A stretch of DNA of 64,000 nucleotides from Streptomyces sp. A3M-1-3 (GTDB lineage Bacteria; Actinomycetota; Actinomycetes; Streptomycetales; Streptomycetaceae), in assembly GCF_024213665.1 (NCBI RefSeq), contig NZ_JANAVP010000013.1, positions 1-64,000 on the forward strand. The letters run 5' to 3'. Both the position numbers and the translations under genes were made by a program. Positions 9,226-19,495 of this stretch are shown one piece after another; the first letter of the stretch is position 1; each line of letters begins with the position of its first letter. The notes under the pieces are model-generated. The model was given only the letters and a program-made list of their open reading frames with translations. It searched no databases and was not told the origin of the DNA.

Positions 9226-9660
9226 ATGACCATGCACCGCCCACGCATCGTGGACCTCAGCGAGACCCAGCCCAACCGCAGGCGCGGCGGCGACCTGCGC
9301 GCCATGCTCACGCCGACCGCGGTGGGCGCCACGAGTGGCTTCATGGGCCTGGCCATCGTGCAGCCCGGTGACCGCATCGGCGAGCACTACCACCCGTACT
9401 CCGAGGAGTTCGTGTACGTCGTGAGCGGACTCCTCGAGGTGGACCTGGACGGTGAACCGCACCCGATCCGGCCCGATCAGGGCCTCCTGATCCCTCCTCA
9501 CGTGCGCCACCGCTTCCGCAACGTGGGTGACGTCGAGGCGCGCATGGTCTTCCACCTCGGCCCGCTCGCCCCGCGCCCGGAGCTGGGGCACGTCGACACC
9601 GAGCACACGGACAGCGCCGAGCAGGGCTGGCCGCCAGAACGTACGGAGGTGGTTTCGTGA
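9226..9660 (+). CDS. Cupin-domain polyketide tailoring protein (WhiE ORF II-like)
   Basis: The 144-residue single cupin has the first motif [21 protein letters not shown], with the His/His/Glu metal ligands, and the second motif [13 protein letters not shown]. Proteins at this position in spore-pigment clusters are thought to help cyclise or oxidise the polyketide. GGAGGAAG precedes ATG 9226. The stop codon overlaps the KS-alpha GTG start (GTGA), which indicates translational coupling. Confidence 0.88.
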   Translation: MTMHRPRIVDLSETQPNRRRGGDLRAMLTPTAVGATSGFMGLAIVQPGDRIGEHYHPYSEEFVYVVSGLLEVDLDGEPHPIRPDQGLLIPPHVRHRFRNVGDVEARMVFHLGPLAPRPELGHVDTEHTDSAEQGWPPERTEVVS

Positions 9661-10925
9661 CCCGGCGGGTGGCGGTCACCGGGGTCGGCGTCGTCGCCCC
9701 CGGTGGCGTGGGCGCACCGGCGTTCTGGGACCTTCTCTCGAACGGCCGTACGGCGACGCGGGGCATCACGCTCTTCAACCCGGAGGGCTTCCGCTCGCGT
9801 ATCGCCGCCGAGTGCGACTTCGATCCCGCCGCCCACGGCCTCGACAGCGAGCAGGTCGCCCGCTCCGACCGGTACATCCAGTTCGCGATGGTGGCCGCCA
9901 GGGAGGCCGTACGCGACGCCGGTCTCGACCCGGAGAAGGAGGACCCCTGGCGCATCGGGGTGTCCCTGGGCACCGCGGTCGGCGGCACGACCCGCCTCGA
10001 ACACGACTACGTGGCCGTCAGCAGCGCCGGTTCGCGCTGGGACGTGGACCACCGGCCGGCGGGGCGTCATCTGCACCGGGCGTTCTCACCGAGCTCCCTC
10101 GCCTCCGCGGTCGCCGAACAGGTCGGTGCCCACGGGCCCGTGCAGACCGTCTCGACGGGCTGCACCTCCGGCCTCGACGCGATCGGGTACGCCTTCCACA
10201 CCATCGAGGAGGGCCGGGTCGACGTATGCATAGCCGGTGCGTCCGACTCGCCCATTTCCCCGATCACGGTGGCGTGCTTCGACGCCATCAAGGCGACATC
10301 CGCGAACAACGACGACCCGGAGCACGCCTCCCGGCCGTTCGACGCCAACCGGGACGGCTTCGTCATGGGCGAGGGCGGAGCCGTGCTCGTCCTGGAGGAG
10401 CTGGAGCACGCCCGGGCCCGTGGGGCGACCGTGTACTGCGAGATCCAGGGCTATGCCACCTTCGGCAACGCCTACCACATGACCGGCCTGACCCCCGAGG
10501 GTCTGGAGATGGCCGAGGCCATCAACACCGCTCTCGCCCACGCCCGGCTCGACAGTTCGGAGATCGACTACGTCAACGCACACGGCTCGGGCACCCAGCA
10601 GAACGACCGGCACGAGACGGCCGCGGTCAAGCGGTCGCTGGGCGCGCACGCCTACGACGTACCCATGAGCTCGATCAAGTCGATGGTGGGCCACTCGCTG
10701 GGCGCCATCGGGGCGATCGAGATCGTGGCGTGCGTGCTGGCCCTGGCCAACCAGGTGGTGCCGCCGACGGCGAACTACGAGACGCCGGACCCGGAGTGCG
10801 ACCTCGACTACGTGCCACGCACCGCGCGCCCTCTGAAGCTGCGCAGCGTGCTCTCGGTCGGCAGCGGGTTCGGCGGCTTCCAGTCCGCGGTGGTCATGAC
10901 CCGACCAAGTGGGAGGACACGATGA
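9657..10925 (+). CDS. Ketosynthase alpha subunit, spore-pigment type II PKS (WhiE ORF III)
   Basis: The 422-residue KS-alpha condenses malonyl-ACP units as a heterodimer with KS-beta. The catalytic cysteine is in [20 protein letters not shown] (about residue 169), and the two histidines are in [14 protein letters not shown] and [16 protein letters not shown] start overlaps the cupin stop and has GGAGG 7 bases upstream; its own stop overlaps the KS-beta ATG. All catalytic residues are present, so the minimal PKS should be active provided KS-beta works. Confidence 0.95.
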   Translation: MTRRVAVTGVGVVAPGGVGAPAFWDLLSNGRTATRGITLFNPEGFRSRIAAECDFDPAAHGLDSEQVARSDRYIQFAMVAAREAVRDAGLDPEKEDPWRIGVSLGTAVGGTTRLEHDYVAVSSAGSRWDVDHRPAGRHLHRAFSPSSLASAVAEQVGAHGPVQTVSTGCTSGLDAIGYAFHTIEEGRVDVCIAGASDSPISPITVACFDAIKATSANNDDPEHASRPFDANRDGFVMGEGGAVLVLEELEHARARGATVYCEIQGYATFGNAYHMTGLTPEGLEMAEAINTALAHARLDSSEIDYVNAHGSGTQQNDRHETAAVKRSLGAHAYDVPMSSIKSMVGHSLGAIGAIEIVACVLALANQVVPPTANYETPDPECDLDYVPRTARPLKLRSVLSVGSGFGGFQSAVVMTRPSGRTR

Positions 10926-12172
10926 GCTTCCGGCAGGATCGGCGTTCGGTCGTCACAGGCATCGGTGTCGTCGCCCCCAACGGGGCGAGCACCGAGGTCT
11001 TCTGGAAGACGACGCAGGAAGGCATCAGCGTTCTCGACCGGGTCACCCGCGAGGGATGCGAGCATCTGCCGCTGCGCGTGGCCGGCGAGATCCGGGGCTT
11101 CGACCCGGTCGCGCTCATCGAAGAGCGCTATGTCGTCCAGACCGACCGGTTCACGCACTTCGCGATGGCCGCGGCCGACCTCGCCCTGGACGACGCCAGG
11201 CTCGGCCGCGCCGACTACGACGGATCACCGTTCGCCGTCGGGGTGGTGACCGCCGCCGGGTCTGGCGGCGGCGAATTCGGACAGCGTGAACTCCAGCGGC
11301 TGTGGGGCCAGGGCTCCCGCTACGTCGGCCCGTACCAGTCCATCGCGTGGTTCTACGCCGCCAGTACCGGCCAGATATCGATCCGCGGCGGCTTCAAGGG
11401 ACCCTGTGGCGTCGTCGCCAGCGACGAGGCCGGCGGCCTGGACGCGCTCGCGCACGCCGCCGGCGCGATCGGCCGGGGCACCGACGCCGTCGTGGTCGGT
11501 GCGGCCGAAGCCCCCCTGGCCCCGTACTCGGTGGTCTGCCAGCTCGGGTACGAGGACCTGAGCACCTGCGACGACCCGGCGCGCGCCTACCGGCCCTTCA
11601 CCGCCGACGCCTGCGGCTTCGTCCCCGCCGAGGGCGGCGCCATGCTGGTCGTCGAAGAGGAGAAGGCGGCCCGCCGCCGGGGAGCCCGCGTCCGTGCCGA
11701 GCTGGCCGGGCACGCCGCGACCTTCACCGGGGCGTCCCGCTGGGAGGAGTCCCGGGAGGGGCTGGCCGAGGCGATCCGCGGCGCGCTGCGGGAAGCCCGC
11801 TGCGCGCCGGAGGAGATCGACGTCGTCTTCGCGGACGCGCTCGGCGTACCCGAGGCCGACCGGGCCGAGGCCATGGCGATCGCCGACGCGCTGGGCGCGC
11901 ACGGGCAGCGGGTACCGGTCACGGCCCCCAAGACGGGCATCGGCAGGGCCTACTGCGGAGCGCCCGTCCTGGACACGGCCGCCGCGGTGCTCGCCATGGA
12001 GCACGGCCTCATACCGCCGACGCCCAACGTCTTCGACGTGTGCCACGACCTCAACGTGGCCACCGGCCGTGCCCGCCCCGCCGACCTGCGGACGGCGCTC
12101 GTGCTGAGCCGTGGACTCATGGGGTCGAACGCGGCCCTCGTGCTGCGGCGCGCCACCGACACCCCCTCGTGA
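10922..12172 (+). CDS. Ketosynthase beta / chain length factor (WhiE ORF IV)
   Basis: The 416-residue KS-like subunit has no active-site cysteine. The equivalent segment reads [17 protein letters not shown], with Glu where chain length factors usually carry Gln. The CLF sets polyketide length and, in characterised systems, that Gln is linked to malonyl-ACP decarboxylation for chain initiation. Other KS landmarks ([13 protein letters not shown] at the N-terminus; [15 protein letters not shown] near residue 340) are present. It is coupled to KS-alpha by an ATGA overlap and followed after 16 bases by the ACP gene. Confidence 0.93.
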   Translation: MSFRQDRRSVVTGIGVVAPNGASTEVFWKTTQEGISVLDRVTREGCEHLPLRVAGEIRGFDPVALIEERYVVQTDRFTHFAMAAADLALDDARLGRADYDGSPFAVGVVTAAGSGGGEFGQRELQRLWGQGSRYVGPYQSIAWFYAASTGQISIRGGFKGPCGVVASDEAGGLDALAHAAGAIGRGTDAVVVGAAEAPLAPYSVVCQLGYEDLSTCDDPARAYRPFTADACGFVPAEGGAMLVVEEEKAARRRGARVRAELAGHAATFTGASRWEESREGLAEAIRGALREARCAPEEIDVVFADALGVPEADRAEAMAIADALGAHGQRVPVTAPKTGIGRAYCGAPVLDTAAAVLAMEHGLIPPTPNVFDVCHDLNVATGRARPADLRTALVLSRGLMGSNAALVLRRATDTPS

Positions 12173-12188
12173 GAAGGAGAACCCCCTC

Positions 12189-12930
<742 letters not shown>

Positions 12931-12996
12931 CACCCCGCCGCCTACGCCCCGCCTACGTGCCGCCGCCCCCCGGCGGCACACGAAGGGACCTCCCCG

Positions 12997-13329
12997 ATGC
13001 ACCACGCTCTGATCGTCGCCCGTATGGCGCCGGAATCGGCTCCGGACATCGCCGAACTGTTCGCGGCCTCCGACAGCGGCGAACTGCCCCACCTCGTCGG
13101 AGTCAGCCGGCGCAGCCTGTTCCAGTTCGGCGACGTGTACCTGCACCTCATCGAATCGGAGCGGCCGCCCGGCCCCGAGATCGCGAAGGTGACGGAACAC
13201 CCCGCCTTCCGGGACATCAGCGACAAGCTGTCCGCCTTCGTCAGCCCGTACGACCCCGAGACATGGAAGACCCCGAAGGACGCCATGGCCCGCCAGTTCT
13301 ACCGCTGGGAGCGCGACCGTACCGCGTGA
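12997..13329 (+). CDS. TcmI-type second/third-ring cyclase (WhiE ORF VII)
   Basis: The 110-residue ferredoxin-fold protein of the TcmI family begins HHALIVARMAPESAPDIAEL and ends MARQFYRWERDRT, both typical of the family. It catalyses later ring closures of the aromatic polyketide. GAAGGGA precedes the ATG. It is the last gene of the operon, which ends at a strong hairpin 12 bases downstream. Confidence 0.92.
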   Translation: MHHALIVARMAPESAPDIAELFAASDSGELPHLVGVSRRSLFQFGDVYLHLIESERPPGPEIAKVTEHPAFRDISDKLSAFVSPYDPETWKTPKDAMARQFYRWERDRTA

Positions 13330-13341
13330 CGAGCACGAGTT

Positions 13342-13376
13342 CGCCCCGAGCCCGGCAATGCGCCGGGCTCGGGGCG
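13342..13376. terminator. Bidirectional hairpin terminator between the PKS operon and the O-methyltransferase
   Basis: Perfect 15-bp arms (CGCCCCGAGCCCGGC and its complement) around a 5-base AATGC loop lie between the TcmI-type cyclase stop at 13329 and the convergent methyltransferase stop at 13388. Confidence 0.85.
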
Positions 13377-13387
13377 TTGTTCGCGGT

Positions 13388-14464
13388 TCAGCTGGGGACG
13401 GCGCATTCGAACGCGTGCAGATACGCGTTGACCGGCCGGATTTCGCCGAGGATCAGACCGGCAGTGGTGATCCGGTCCACCAGACTCTCCTTGGAATGCT
13501 TCGCGCCGCCCACGTTCAGCAGCAGAAGCAGGTCCATGGCGGTGGTGAACTTCATCGAGGCCGTGTCGTCGACGAGGTTCTCGATGATCACGACCCTGGC
13601 TCCCGGGCGGGCCGCGGCGACCACGTTGCACAGCGTTCTGCGGGTGCTGTCGTCGTCCCACTCCAGGATGTTCTTGATGATGTAGAGATCGGCCTTGACC
13701 GGGATGCTCCGCCGGCAGTCCCCGGGGACGATGTGCACCCGCTCCGCGAGCGGGCCGCCGTCGCGCAGCCGGGGATCGGCCTTGGCCACGACGTCGGGCA
13801 GATCGAGCAGCGTTCCGCGGACCGCGGGATGCCTCTCCAGCAGGCTCGCGAGTACGTGCCCCTGGCCGCCGCCGATGTCCGCGACCGACGTAACGCCGGT
13901 GAGGTCGAGGAGTTCCGCGACGTCCAGCGCCGACTGCATGCTGGACGTAGTCATGGCCCTGTTGAAGACATGCGCCGATTCGTGCGCGTCCTGGTGCAGG
14001 TGGTCGAAGAAGCCCTTGCCGTACACCTCGCGGAAGACGCTCGTGCCGGAACGCACCGCCTCGTCGAGCCGCGGCCAGACGTCCCAGGTCCACGGCTCCG
14101 TACACCACAGGGCGATGTACCGCAGGCTGTTCGGGGCGTCCTCCCGCAGCATCCGTGACATGTCGGTGTGCACGAACTTCCCGTCCTCGGTCTCCGCGAA
14201 GATCCCGTAGCAGGACAGGGCGTGGAGCAGCCGCCGCAGGGACCGCGCCTCGCAGTTCACCGCCGCCGCGAGGTCCTCCGCACCCGTGGGCGCCTCGCCC
14301 AGCGCGTCGGCCACGCCCAGCCGGGCTGCCGCCCGTACGGCCGCGGCGCACGCCGCCCCGAAGACGAGTTCCCTCAGCCGCATGGAGGACTGCGGGGCGG
14401 GCGCGGCAACGGGGGCCGGGGTGGTGGGGGTGGTGGTCGTGGGGGTCGGACTGACGATCGTCAT
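13388..14464 (-). CDS. SAM-dependent O-methyltransferase (small-molecule type)
   Basis: The 358-residue protein has a winged-helix dimerisation domain (LVFGAACAAAVRAAARLGVA; SLRRLLHALSCYGIF) and a Rossmann domain with the SAM motif VADIGGGQGHVLASLLERHP. The motifs GDCRRSIPVKADLYIIKNIL and ARVVIIENLVDD follow. It resembles anthracycline-type O-methyltransferases (DnrK/TcmN class). In place of the usual catalytic histidine segment the motif reads IIKNILEWDDD, so the acid/base residue may differ. A proline/threonine-rich N-terminal tail of about 20 residues precedes the fold. Its position, facing the spore-pigment operon across a shared terminator, suggests but does not prove that it methylates the pigment. 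Confidence 0.85.
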   Translation of the reverse strand: MTIVSPTPTTTTPTTPAPVAAPAPQSSMRLRELVFGAACAAAVRAAARLGVADALGEAPTGAEDLAAAVNCEARSLRRLLHALSCYGIFAETEDGKFVHTDMSRMLREDAPNSLRYIALWCTEPWTWDVWPRLDEAVRSGTSVFREVYGKGFFDHLHQDAHESAHVFNRAMTTSSMQSALDVAELLDLTGVTSVADIGGGQGHVLASLLERHPAVRGTLLDLPDVVAKADPRLRDGGPLAERVHIVPGDCRRSIPVKADLYIIKNILEWDDDSTRRTLCNVVAAARPGARVVIIENLVDDTASMKFTTAMDLLLLLNVGGAKHSKESLVDRITTAGLILGEIRPVNAYLHAFECAVPS

Positions 14465-14499
14465 ACCGCCTCGATTCTCCTGGTGAAGAGGAACACCGG

Positions 14500-15561
14500 T
14501 CAGCACATCCCCGCGGGCTCGGAGGCCCGGCACGTGTTGCCGTAGAACGTGTTGCCCTTGCCGGTGTCCCGGTTGGCCAGGTCGGCCGTCTTGTTGCCGA
14601 GCACCACGTTGTCTCTGATGACGTTGTTCGTGTTGAGGGCGCCCACGAAGCTCTTGAACAGCACGATGCCGCCGGAGAGAGGTGAGGAGCCCACGTTGTC
14701 CCTGATGACGTTGGCGCGTACGACGGTGGCCTCGGCGCCGGTGAGGACGATGCCGGATCCCTGGATGACCGGGAGTCTGACGGTGCTGGGGCAGAACTTG
14801 TTGTTCTTGGAGATCACGTTGTTGCGGATGGTCATCGCCCCGGCCCACGGCTTCGTCTCGTCGCCCACGACGAACAGGCCGCCGCAGTTCCCGGTCACCC
14901 TGTTGCCGTGTACGGACAGGTTTCTGACCCGCCTGACCGTGGCTCCGATCCGGTTGCCCTCCAGAACGTTGTTGCGGATCACCGCCCCCTTGGTGTCGAT
15001 GGCGCCACCCTCGCGGTCGATCGTGTTGGCGACGAAGATGCCCGACTCGGCGTTGTCCCGGGCGATGTTGCCCCGGAACACCCCACGGGTGGACCTCTCC
15101 TGGGCGATGCCCCACACGCCGTTCTTCTCGGCGATGACCTGCCGGACGGTCAGCCGGTCGGTGCGGGAGGCCCAGATACCGCTCTTCTTGAAGCCCGAGA
15201 GGGTCAGCGCGCGGATGCTTACGCCGTTGACGGTCCGGCCCGCCTTGCCCAGGACGCAGATTCCGTTGCCGGCCGTCGTGCAGGCGTTCGGGGCACGCTT
15301 CGCCGCCCCGGGCTTGATCACGGTACTCGCCCCCGAACCCCGCAGGGTCAGGTCGGACTTCGTGATCAGGACGCTCTCACGGTAGATGCCCGGCGAGATC
15401 ACAATCGTGTCTCCCGGCTGTGCGGCGTTCACCGCTTTCTGGATCGATTCGCCCGGACGCACCACGTGCCGGTTGTCGGCGGCGGACGGGGCGGCTGCGC
15501 CCAGTCCGGTGGCCGCGACGACTGCGATGCATGCGAGGCTCTTGATCTGTCGTTTCGTCAT
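14500..15561 (-). CDS. Secreted right-handed parallel beta-helix protein
   Basis: The 353-residue protein has a Sec signal peptide (TKRQIKSLACIAVVAATGLG ... PSAAD, cleavage near residue 28). A region GESIQKAVNAAQPGDTIVIS, typical of pectate-lyase-like beta-helices, follows. Then come repeated turns of the type IRNNVLEGNRIG, VHGNRVTGN, IRNNVISKNN, VRANVIRDN and IRDNVVLGNKT. No obvious catalytic triad for pectate cleavage is visible; NosD/PbH1-like polysaccharide binding or cleavage is possible. It lies 35 bases upstream of the O-methyltransferase on the same strand and is probably co-transcribed with it, an odd pairing of a secreted protein with a cytoplasmic tailoring enzyme. Confidence 0.82.
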   Translation of the reverse strand: MTKRQIKSLACIAVVAATGLGAAAPSAADNRHVVRPGESIQKAVNAAQPGDTIVISPGIYRESVLITKSDLTLRGSGASTVIKPGAAKRAPNACTTAGNGICVLGKAGRTVNGVSIRALTLSGFKKSGIWASRTDRLTVRQVIAEKNGVWGIAQERSTRGVFRGNIARDNAESGIFVANTIDREGGAIDTKGAVIRNNVLEGNRIGATVRRVRNLSVHGNRVTGNCGGLFVVGDETKPWAGAMTIRNNVISKNNKFCPSTVRLPVIQGSGIVLTGAEATVVRANVIRDNVGSSPLSGGIVLFKSFVGALNTNNVIRDNVVLGNKTADLANRDTGKGNTFYGNTCRASEPAGMC

Positions 15562-15648
15562 GAGCCGAAGCTATGGGCGATCATCGCCGCTCGCCACACG
15601 GGGTAAGCGGATGGATACATCCCGTGCGCAAACGGCTGACATCGCGGC

Positions 15649-15673
15649 CGCAGCGGGCCGCCGGCCCGCTGCG
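15649..15673. terminator. Hairpin after the FadD19-like gene
   Basis: Perfect 11-bp arms (CGCAGCGGGCC and its complement) with a 3-base loop lie 11 bases beyond the stop of the minus-strand acyl-CoA synthetase gene. Confidence 0.65.
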
Positions 15674-15683
15674 CCGGGCCCGG

Positions 15684-17315
15684 CTACGCCGGTGCGCCCT
15701 CGGCCGCCGCGGCCACCGTGCGGGCCCAGCGGTAGTCGGCCTTGCCGCTCGGTGAGCGCCGGATCTCCGGGGCGAGCACCAGCCGACGCGGGATCTTGTA
15801 CCCGGCGAGGCGGGTCCGGCAGTGCGACTGGATGTCCTCCAGCGACGGCTGCGCCGCCCCCTGGCGCAGCTGCACCACCGCCGCGACACGGCTGCCCCAC
15901 TTGGGGTCCGGCACCCCCGCGACGAGGACGTCGTACACGTCGGGATGCGATTTCAGGGCCTGCTCGACCTCTTCGGGATAGACCTTCTCGCCGCCGGTGT
16001 TGATGCACTGGGAGCCGCGCCCGAGGACGGTGACGATGCCCTCCTCGTCGACGGTCGCCATGTCGCCGAGCAGCACCCACCGCTCGTCGCCCTTCCGGAA
16101 GAAGGTCTCGGCCGTCTTCTCCGGGTCGTTGTAGTAGCCGAGCGGGACGTGTCCGCGCTGGGCGATGCGGCCCGGTTCACCGACCGTGACCGGCTTGTAC
16201 GTGGCGGGGTCGACGACGGCCGTACGGGCGTTGACCCGCAGCCGGAAGCCCTTCTCGGGGCCGGAGTCGTCCGTCGCCGTGCCGTTGAAGCCGGATTCGG
16301 AGGAGCCGAAGTTGTTCAGCAGCATCACGTGCGGCACCAGCTCCTGGAACTGGGCGCGCACCGTCTCCGACATGATTGCCCCGGAGCTGGAGACGCTGAA
16401 CAGGGCGGAGCAGTCCGTTCGGCTGAGCGGCCCCTTCAGGGCGTCGATGAGCGGCCGCAGCATCGCGTCGCCCACCAGCGACACGCTGGTGACCTTCTCC
16501 TTCTCGATGGTGAGGAGCACCTCCTCCGGCACGAACTTGCGGTGGATGACGATCCGCTGACCGAAGTTGAAGCCGATGAACGCCGTCAGCGTGGAGGTGC
16601 CGTGCATCAGCGGGGGAGCGGGAAAGAAGGTGATGCCGTCCCCGCCCGCCGCCACGCGCTCCGCCAGCTCCTCCGGCGTCTTCACCGGGTCGCCGGTCGG
16701 CGCGCCGCCGCCGAGGCCGGAGAAGAACAGGTCCTCCTGCCGCCACATCACGCCCTTGGGCATACCGGTGGTGCCGCCGGTGTAGATGATGAACAGGTCG
16801 TCGGCGGAGCGTGGCCCGAACTCCCGTTCGGGTGAGCCGGACGCCTCGGCGTCGGCGAAGCCGGTGGTACGCAACGCGGGCGCGCCCTCCGGCGGGGTCC
16901 CCACCCGCACCAGATGCCGCAGCTTCTCCGTCTGCGGCAGGGCGGCCGCGACCCGCTCGGTGAACTCGGCGTCGAAGGCCAGCGCCGCCAGGTCCGCGTC
17001 CCGGTAGAGGTGGACCAGCTCCTCCTCGACATAGCGGTAGTTGACGTTCACCGGGACGATCCGGGCCTTGAGGCACGCCAGCACCGTCTGCAGGTACTCG
17101 ATGCCGTTGTAGAGGTGCAGGCCGAGGTGCTCGCCCGGCTCGATCCCGCTGTCCAGAAGGTGGTGGGCGATGCGGTTGGCCGCCGCGTCGAGCTGGGCGT
17201 AGGTGAGCCGGCGCTCCGCTCCGGTGCCGGGATGGTCGATGTACACGAGCGCCTCGCGGTCCGGGACCACGTCGACGACCGACTCGAACAGGTCGGCAAG
17301 GTTGTACTCCACCAT
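15684..17315 (-). CDS. Acyl-CoA synthetase, FadD19-like
   Basis: The 543-residue AMP-forming ligase has FIIYTGGTTGMPKGVMWRQE (A3), NNFGSSESGFNG (A5), GRIAQRGHVPLGYYND, WVLLGDMATVDEEG (A7), GRGSQCINTGGEKVYPEEVE (A8) and the catalytic lysine in RRSPSGKADYRWAR at the C-terminus. Length and context with a divergent crotonase, a DUF35 protein and two thiolase-like genes resemble the actinobacterial steroid side-chain set (FadD19 type). The ATG at 17315 has AGGAGGA almost abutting it. The adjacent in-frame GTG (17312) is spaced better and may be the true start. The substrate is inferred, not shown. Confidence 0.85.
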   Translation of the reverse strand: MVEYNLADLFESVVDVVPDREALVYIDHPGTGAERRLTYAQLDAAANRIAHHLLDSGIEPGEHLGLHLYNGIEYLQTVLACLKARIVPVNVNYRYVEEELVHLYRDADLAALAFDAEFTERVAAALPQTEKLRHLVRVGTPPEGAPALRTTGFADAEASGSPEREFGPRSADDLFIIYTGGTTGMPKGVMWRQEDLFFSGLGGGAPTGDPVKTPEELAERVAAGGDGITFFPAPPLMHGTSTLTAFIGFNFGQRIVIHRKFVPEEVLLTIEKEKVTSVSLVGDAMLRPLIDALKGPLSRTDCSALFSVSSSGAIMSETVRAQFQELVPHVMLLNNFGSSESGFNGTATDDSGPEKGFRLRVNARTAVVDPATYKPVTVGEPGRIAQRGHVPLGYYNDPEKTAETFFRKGDERWVLLGDMATVDEEGIVTVLGRGSQCINTGGEKVYPEEVEQALKSHPDVYDVLVAGVPDPKWGSRVAAVVQLRQGAAQPSLEDIQSHCRTRLAGYKIPRRLVLAPEIRRSPSGKADYRWARTVAAAAEGAPA

Positions 17316-17398
17316 TCCTCCTGACCCCGTCACATCAACTGGCTCGGCGGTCATTAGAGCGCCGAGCACCCCAACTGGGAAGAGGGGCCGTCAAAGAA

Positions 17399-17415
17399 TC
17401 TGACTGTCTGTCAGA
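17399..17415. promoter_or_regulatory. Inverted repeat between FadD19-like and crotonase genes
   Basis: TCTGAC, five bases (TGTCT), then GTCAGA form a perfect 6-bp dyad in the 164-base divergent region. A weak plus-strand TTGAAC (17422-17427) follows. It is a candidate operator for joint control of the two divergent units, and it does not match the KstR consensus. Confidence 0.35.
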
Positions 17416-17479
17416 AAACTCTTGAACTGGACCCCCGCCTCCTGCAACCTGTTCTAGGTCCCCAGACGGGAGAACAGCA

Positions 17480-18280
17480 ATGGCTGGTACGGAACACCTC
17501 ACCGTGCAGCGCGAAGGCGCCACGCTGGTACTCACCTTGAACAGGCCCGAGGCGAAGAACGCGCTCTCGCTGCCCCTCCTCGTCGGGCTGTACGACGGCT
17601 GGCAGGAGGCCGACGAGGACGACACGATCCGTTCCGTCGTGCTCACCGGCGCGGGCGGCGACTTCTGCGCCGGCATGGACCTCAAGGCCCTGGCGGGCAA
17701 GGGGACGGAGGGGGAGCACTACCGGGACCGGCTGAAGGCCGACCCCGATCTGCACTGGAAGGCGATGCTGCGCCACCACCGCCCCCGCAAACCCGTCCTC
17801 GCCGCCGTAGAGGGCTATTGCGTCGCCGGTGGTACGGAGATCCTGCAGGGCACCGACATCCGGGTGGCCGGCCGGAGCGCCACCTTCGGCCTTTTCGAGG
17901 TGAAGCGGGGCCTCTTCCCGATCGGCGGCTCGACCGTACGCCTCCAGCGCCAGATCCCGCGTACCCACGCACTCGAAATGCTGCTCACCGGCCGCCCGTA
18001 CAGCGCGGAGGAGGCCGTTCGGATCGGACTCGTCGGCCGGGTGGTGCCGGACGGTACGGCACTGGAGAAGGCGCTGGCCATCGCCGAACAGATCAACGCG
18101 TGCGGGCCGCTGGCTGTCGAGGCGGTCAAGGCGTCGGTGTACGAGACCGCCGGGATGACGGAGCCGGAGGGGCTGGCGGCGGAACTCGAGAGGGGCTGGC
18201 CGATCTTCGCCACGGCGGATGCGGGGGAGGGGGCGCGGGCGTTCGCGGAGAAGCGGGCGCCGGTATACCGCCGCGCGTGA
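17480..18280 (+). CDS. Enoyl-CoA hydratase / crotonase family protein
   Basis: The 266-residue crotonase has the oxyanion-hole segments TGAGGDFCAGMDLKAL and VEGYCVAGGTEIL. Glutamates occupy both positions that match rat Glu144 (GGTE) and Glu164 (FGLFEVKRG), 20 residues apart as in the mammalian enzyme, so hydration of an enoyl-CoA is likely. It probably follows an acyl-CoA dehydrogenase step encoded elsewhere. GGGAGA precedes the ATG. A large palindromic repeat separates it from the downstream DUF35 gene. Confidence 0.88.
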   Translation: MAGTEHLTVQREGATLVLTLNRPEAKNALSLPLLVGLYDGWQEADEDDTIRSVVLTGAGGDFCAGMDLKALAGKGTEGEHYRDRLKADPDLHWKAMLRHHRPRKPVLAAVEGYCVAGGTEILQGTDIRVAGRSATFGLFEVKRGLFPIGGSTVRLQRQIPRTHALEMLLTGRPYSAEEAVRIGLVGRVVPDGTALEKALAIAEQINACGPLAVEAVKASVYETAGMTEPEGLAAELERGWPIFATADAGEGARAFAEKRAPVYRRA

Positions 18281-18470
18281 GTTTCCCCCTACCCGCCCCT
18301 TCCCGTAACTGGGGGCTCGCCCCCAGACCCCCGTACGGCCTTCGGCCGTGTCCTCAATCGCCGGACGGGCTCGAGCTTCCCGCCCAGGCGGGAAACTCAA
18401 GCCCCGCCGGCGATTGAGGCGCGGGGTCTGGGGCGGAGCCCCAGTTCGGGAAGGGGCGGGGAGGGGGAAC
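18281..18470. repeat. Long complex inverted repeat (Streptomyces-type intergenic palindrome)
   Basis: About 190 bases fold on themselves. The outer arms pair GTTTCCCCCT... with ...AGGGGGAAC, inner segments pair CCTCAATCGCCGG with CCGGCGATTGAGG, and the centre is TTCCCGCCcagGCGGGAA. Local hairpins (CTGGGGGC/GCCCCCAG; ACGGCC/GGCCGT) are nested inside. It starts right after the crotonase stop and could terminate transcription, but its size and the CAATCGCCGG core suggest a dispersed repeat family. No second copy is in this window. Confidence 0.75.
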
Positions 18471-18535
18471 GCCCCGCGCAGCGGCACCTCGCCTCCGGCC
18501 CCCATCCCACCTCCCCAGAAGAAGGAGTCCCGCCC

Positions 18536-19495
18536 ATGACAGCCGCCCCCTCACCGGAGGTGCTCCGCGCCCCGCTGGTCGTCGAGTTCCCGTTCACCCG
18601 CTCCCTCGGCCCCGTCCAGAGCGCCTTCCTCACCGGTCTGCGCGAACGCACCGTCCTCGGCGTGCGGACGAGCGACGACCGGGTGCTCGTCCCACCGGTC
18701 GAGTACGACCCGGTCACCGCCGCGGAGCTGCGCGAACTCGTCGAGGTGGCCCCCACCGGCACCGTCACCACCTGGGCGTGGAATCCGGCCCCCCGCCCCC
18801 GGCAACCCCTGCCGACCCCCTTCGCCTGGGTGCTCGTCAGGCTCGACGGCGCGGACACCGCCCTGCTGCACGTTCTCGACGCGCCGGGCCCGGACGCCGT
18901 ACGCACCGGCATGCGCGTCCGGATCCGCTGGGCCGGGGAACGCTCCGGTGCCATCACCGACATCGCCTGCTTCGAGCCGTACGAGGGTCCGCAGGCCGCC
19001 CGCCCGGTCCCGCACAGCGGAGAGTTCGCGGACCCGGTCACCGGCATCGTCACCCCGGCCCGGCTCGACTACACGTACTCGCCCGGCCGCGCCCAGACCG
19101 CGTACCTGGGCGCCCTCGCCGACCGCAGGACCGTCGGCGAGCGCTGCCCCTCCTGCCGCAAGGTGTATGTCCCGCCCCGCGGCGCCTGCCCCACCTGCGG
19201 GGTGGCCACCGGGGAGCACGTCGAGGTCGGCCCGCGCGGCACGGTCACCACGTACTGCATCGTCAACATCAAGGCGAAGGGTCTGGACATCGAAGTGCCG
19301 TACGTCTACGCGCACATCGCCCTCGACGGCGCCGGCCTCGCCCTGCACGGACGCATCGGCGGCATCCCGTACGACCAGGTGCGGATGGGGCTGCGCGTCG
19401 AACCGGTGTGGACTTCAAACGGCCGCTTCCCCGACCACTACCGGCCGACCGGCGAACCGGACGCCGACTACGACGCGTACAAGGAGCTGCTCTGA
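18536..19495 (+). CDS. Tandem OB-fold/DUF35 protein with zinc ribbon
   Basis: The 319-residue protein has two DUF35-like OB folds. The N-terminal one (residues about 45-165, with VRTSDDRVLVPPVEYDP and GTVTTWAWNPAP) lacks a cysteine ribbon. The second (about 190-300) has the rubredoxin-like ribbon CPSCRKVYVPPRGACPTCG followed by GTVTTYCIVNIKAKG. DUF35 proteins of steroid degraders (ChsH2 C-terminus) bind thiolase-like aldolase partners and pass acyl-CoA between sites. Here the gene is coupled by overlap (TGATG) to two thiolase-fold genes. AAGGAG precedes the ATG. Confidence 0.82.
   Translation: MTAAPSPEVLRAPLVVEFPFTRSLGPVQSAFLTGLRERTVLGVRTSDDRVLVPPVEYDPVTAAELRELVEVAPTGTVTTWAWNPAPRPRQPLPTPFAWVLVRLDGADTALLHVLDAPGPDAVRTGMRVRIRWAGERSGAITDIACFEPYEGPQAARPVPHSGEFADPVTGIVTPARLDYTYSPGRAQTAYLGALADRRTVGERCPSCRKVYVPPRGACPTCGVATGEHVEVGPRGTVTTYCIVNIKAKGLDIEVPYVYAHIALDGAGLALHGRIGGIPYDQVRMGLRVEPVWTSNGRFPDHYRPTGEPDADYDAYKELL

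Noticed and set aside
17399..17415. KstR (steroid regulon) operator
   Set aside because: The dyad TCTGAC/GTCAGA does not match the AAC-GTT core of KstR sites, so it is listed only as a possible operator of unknown type.
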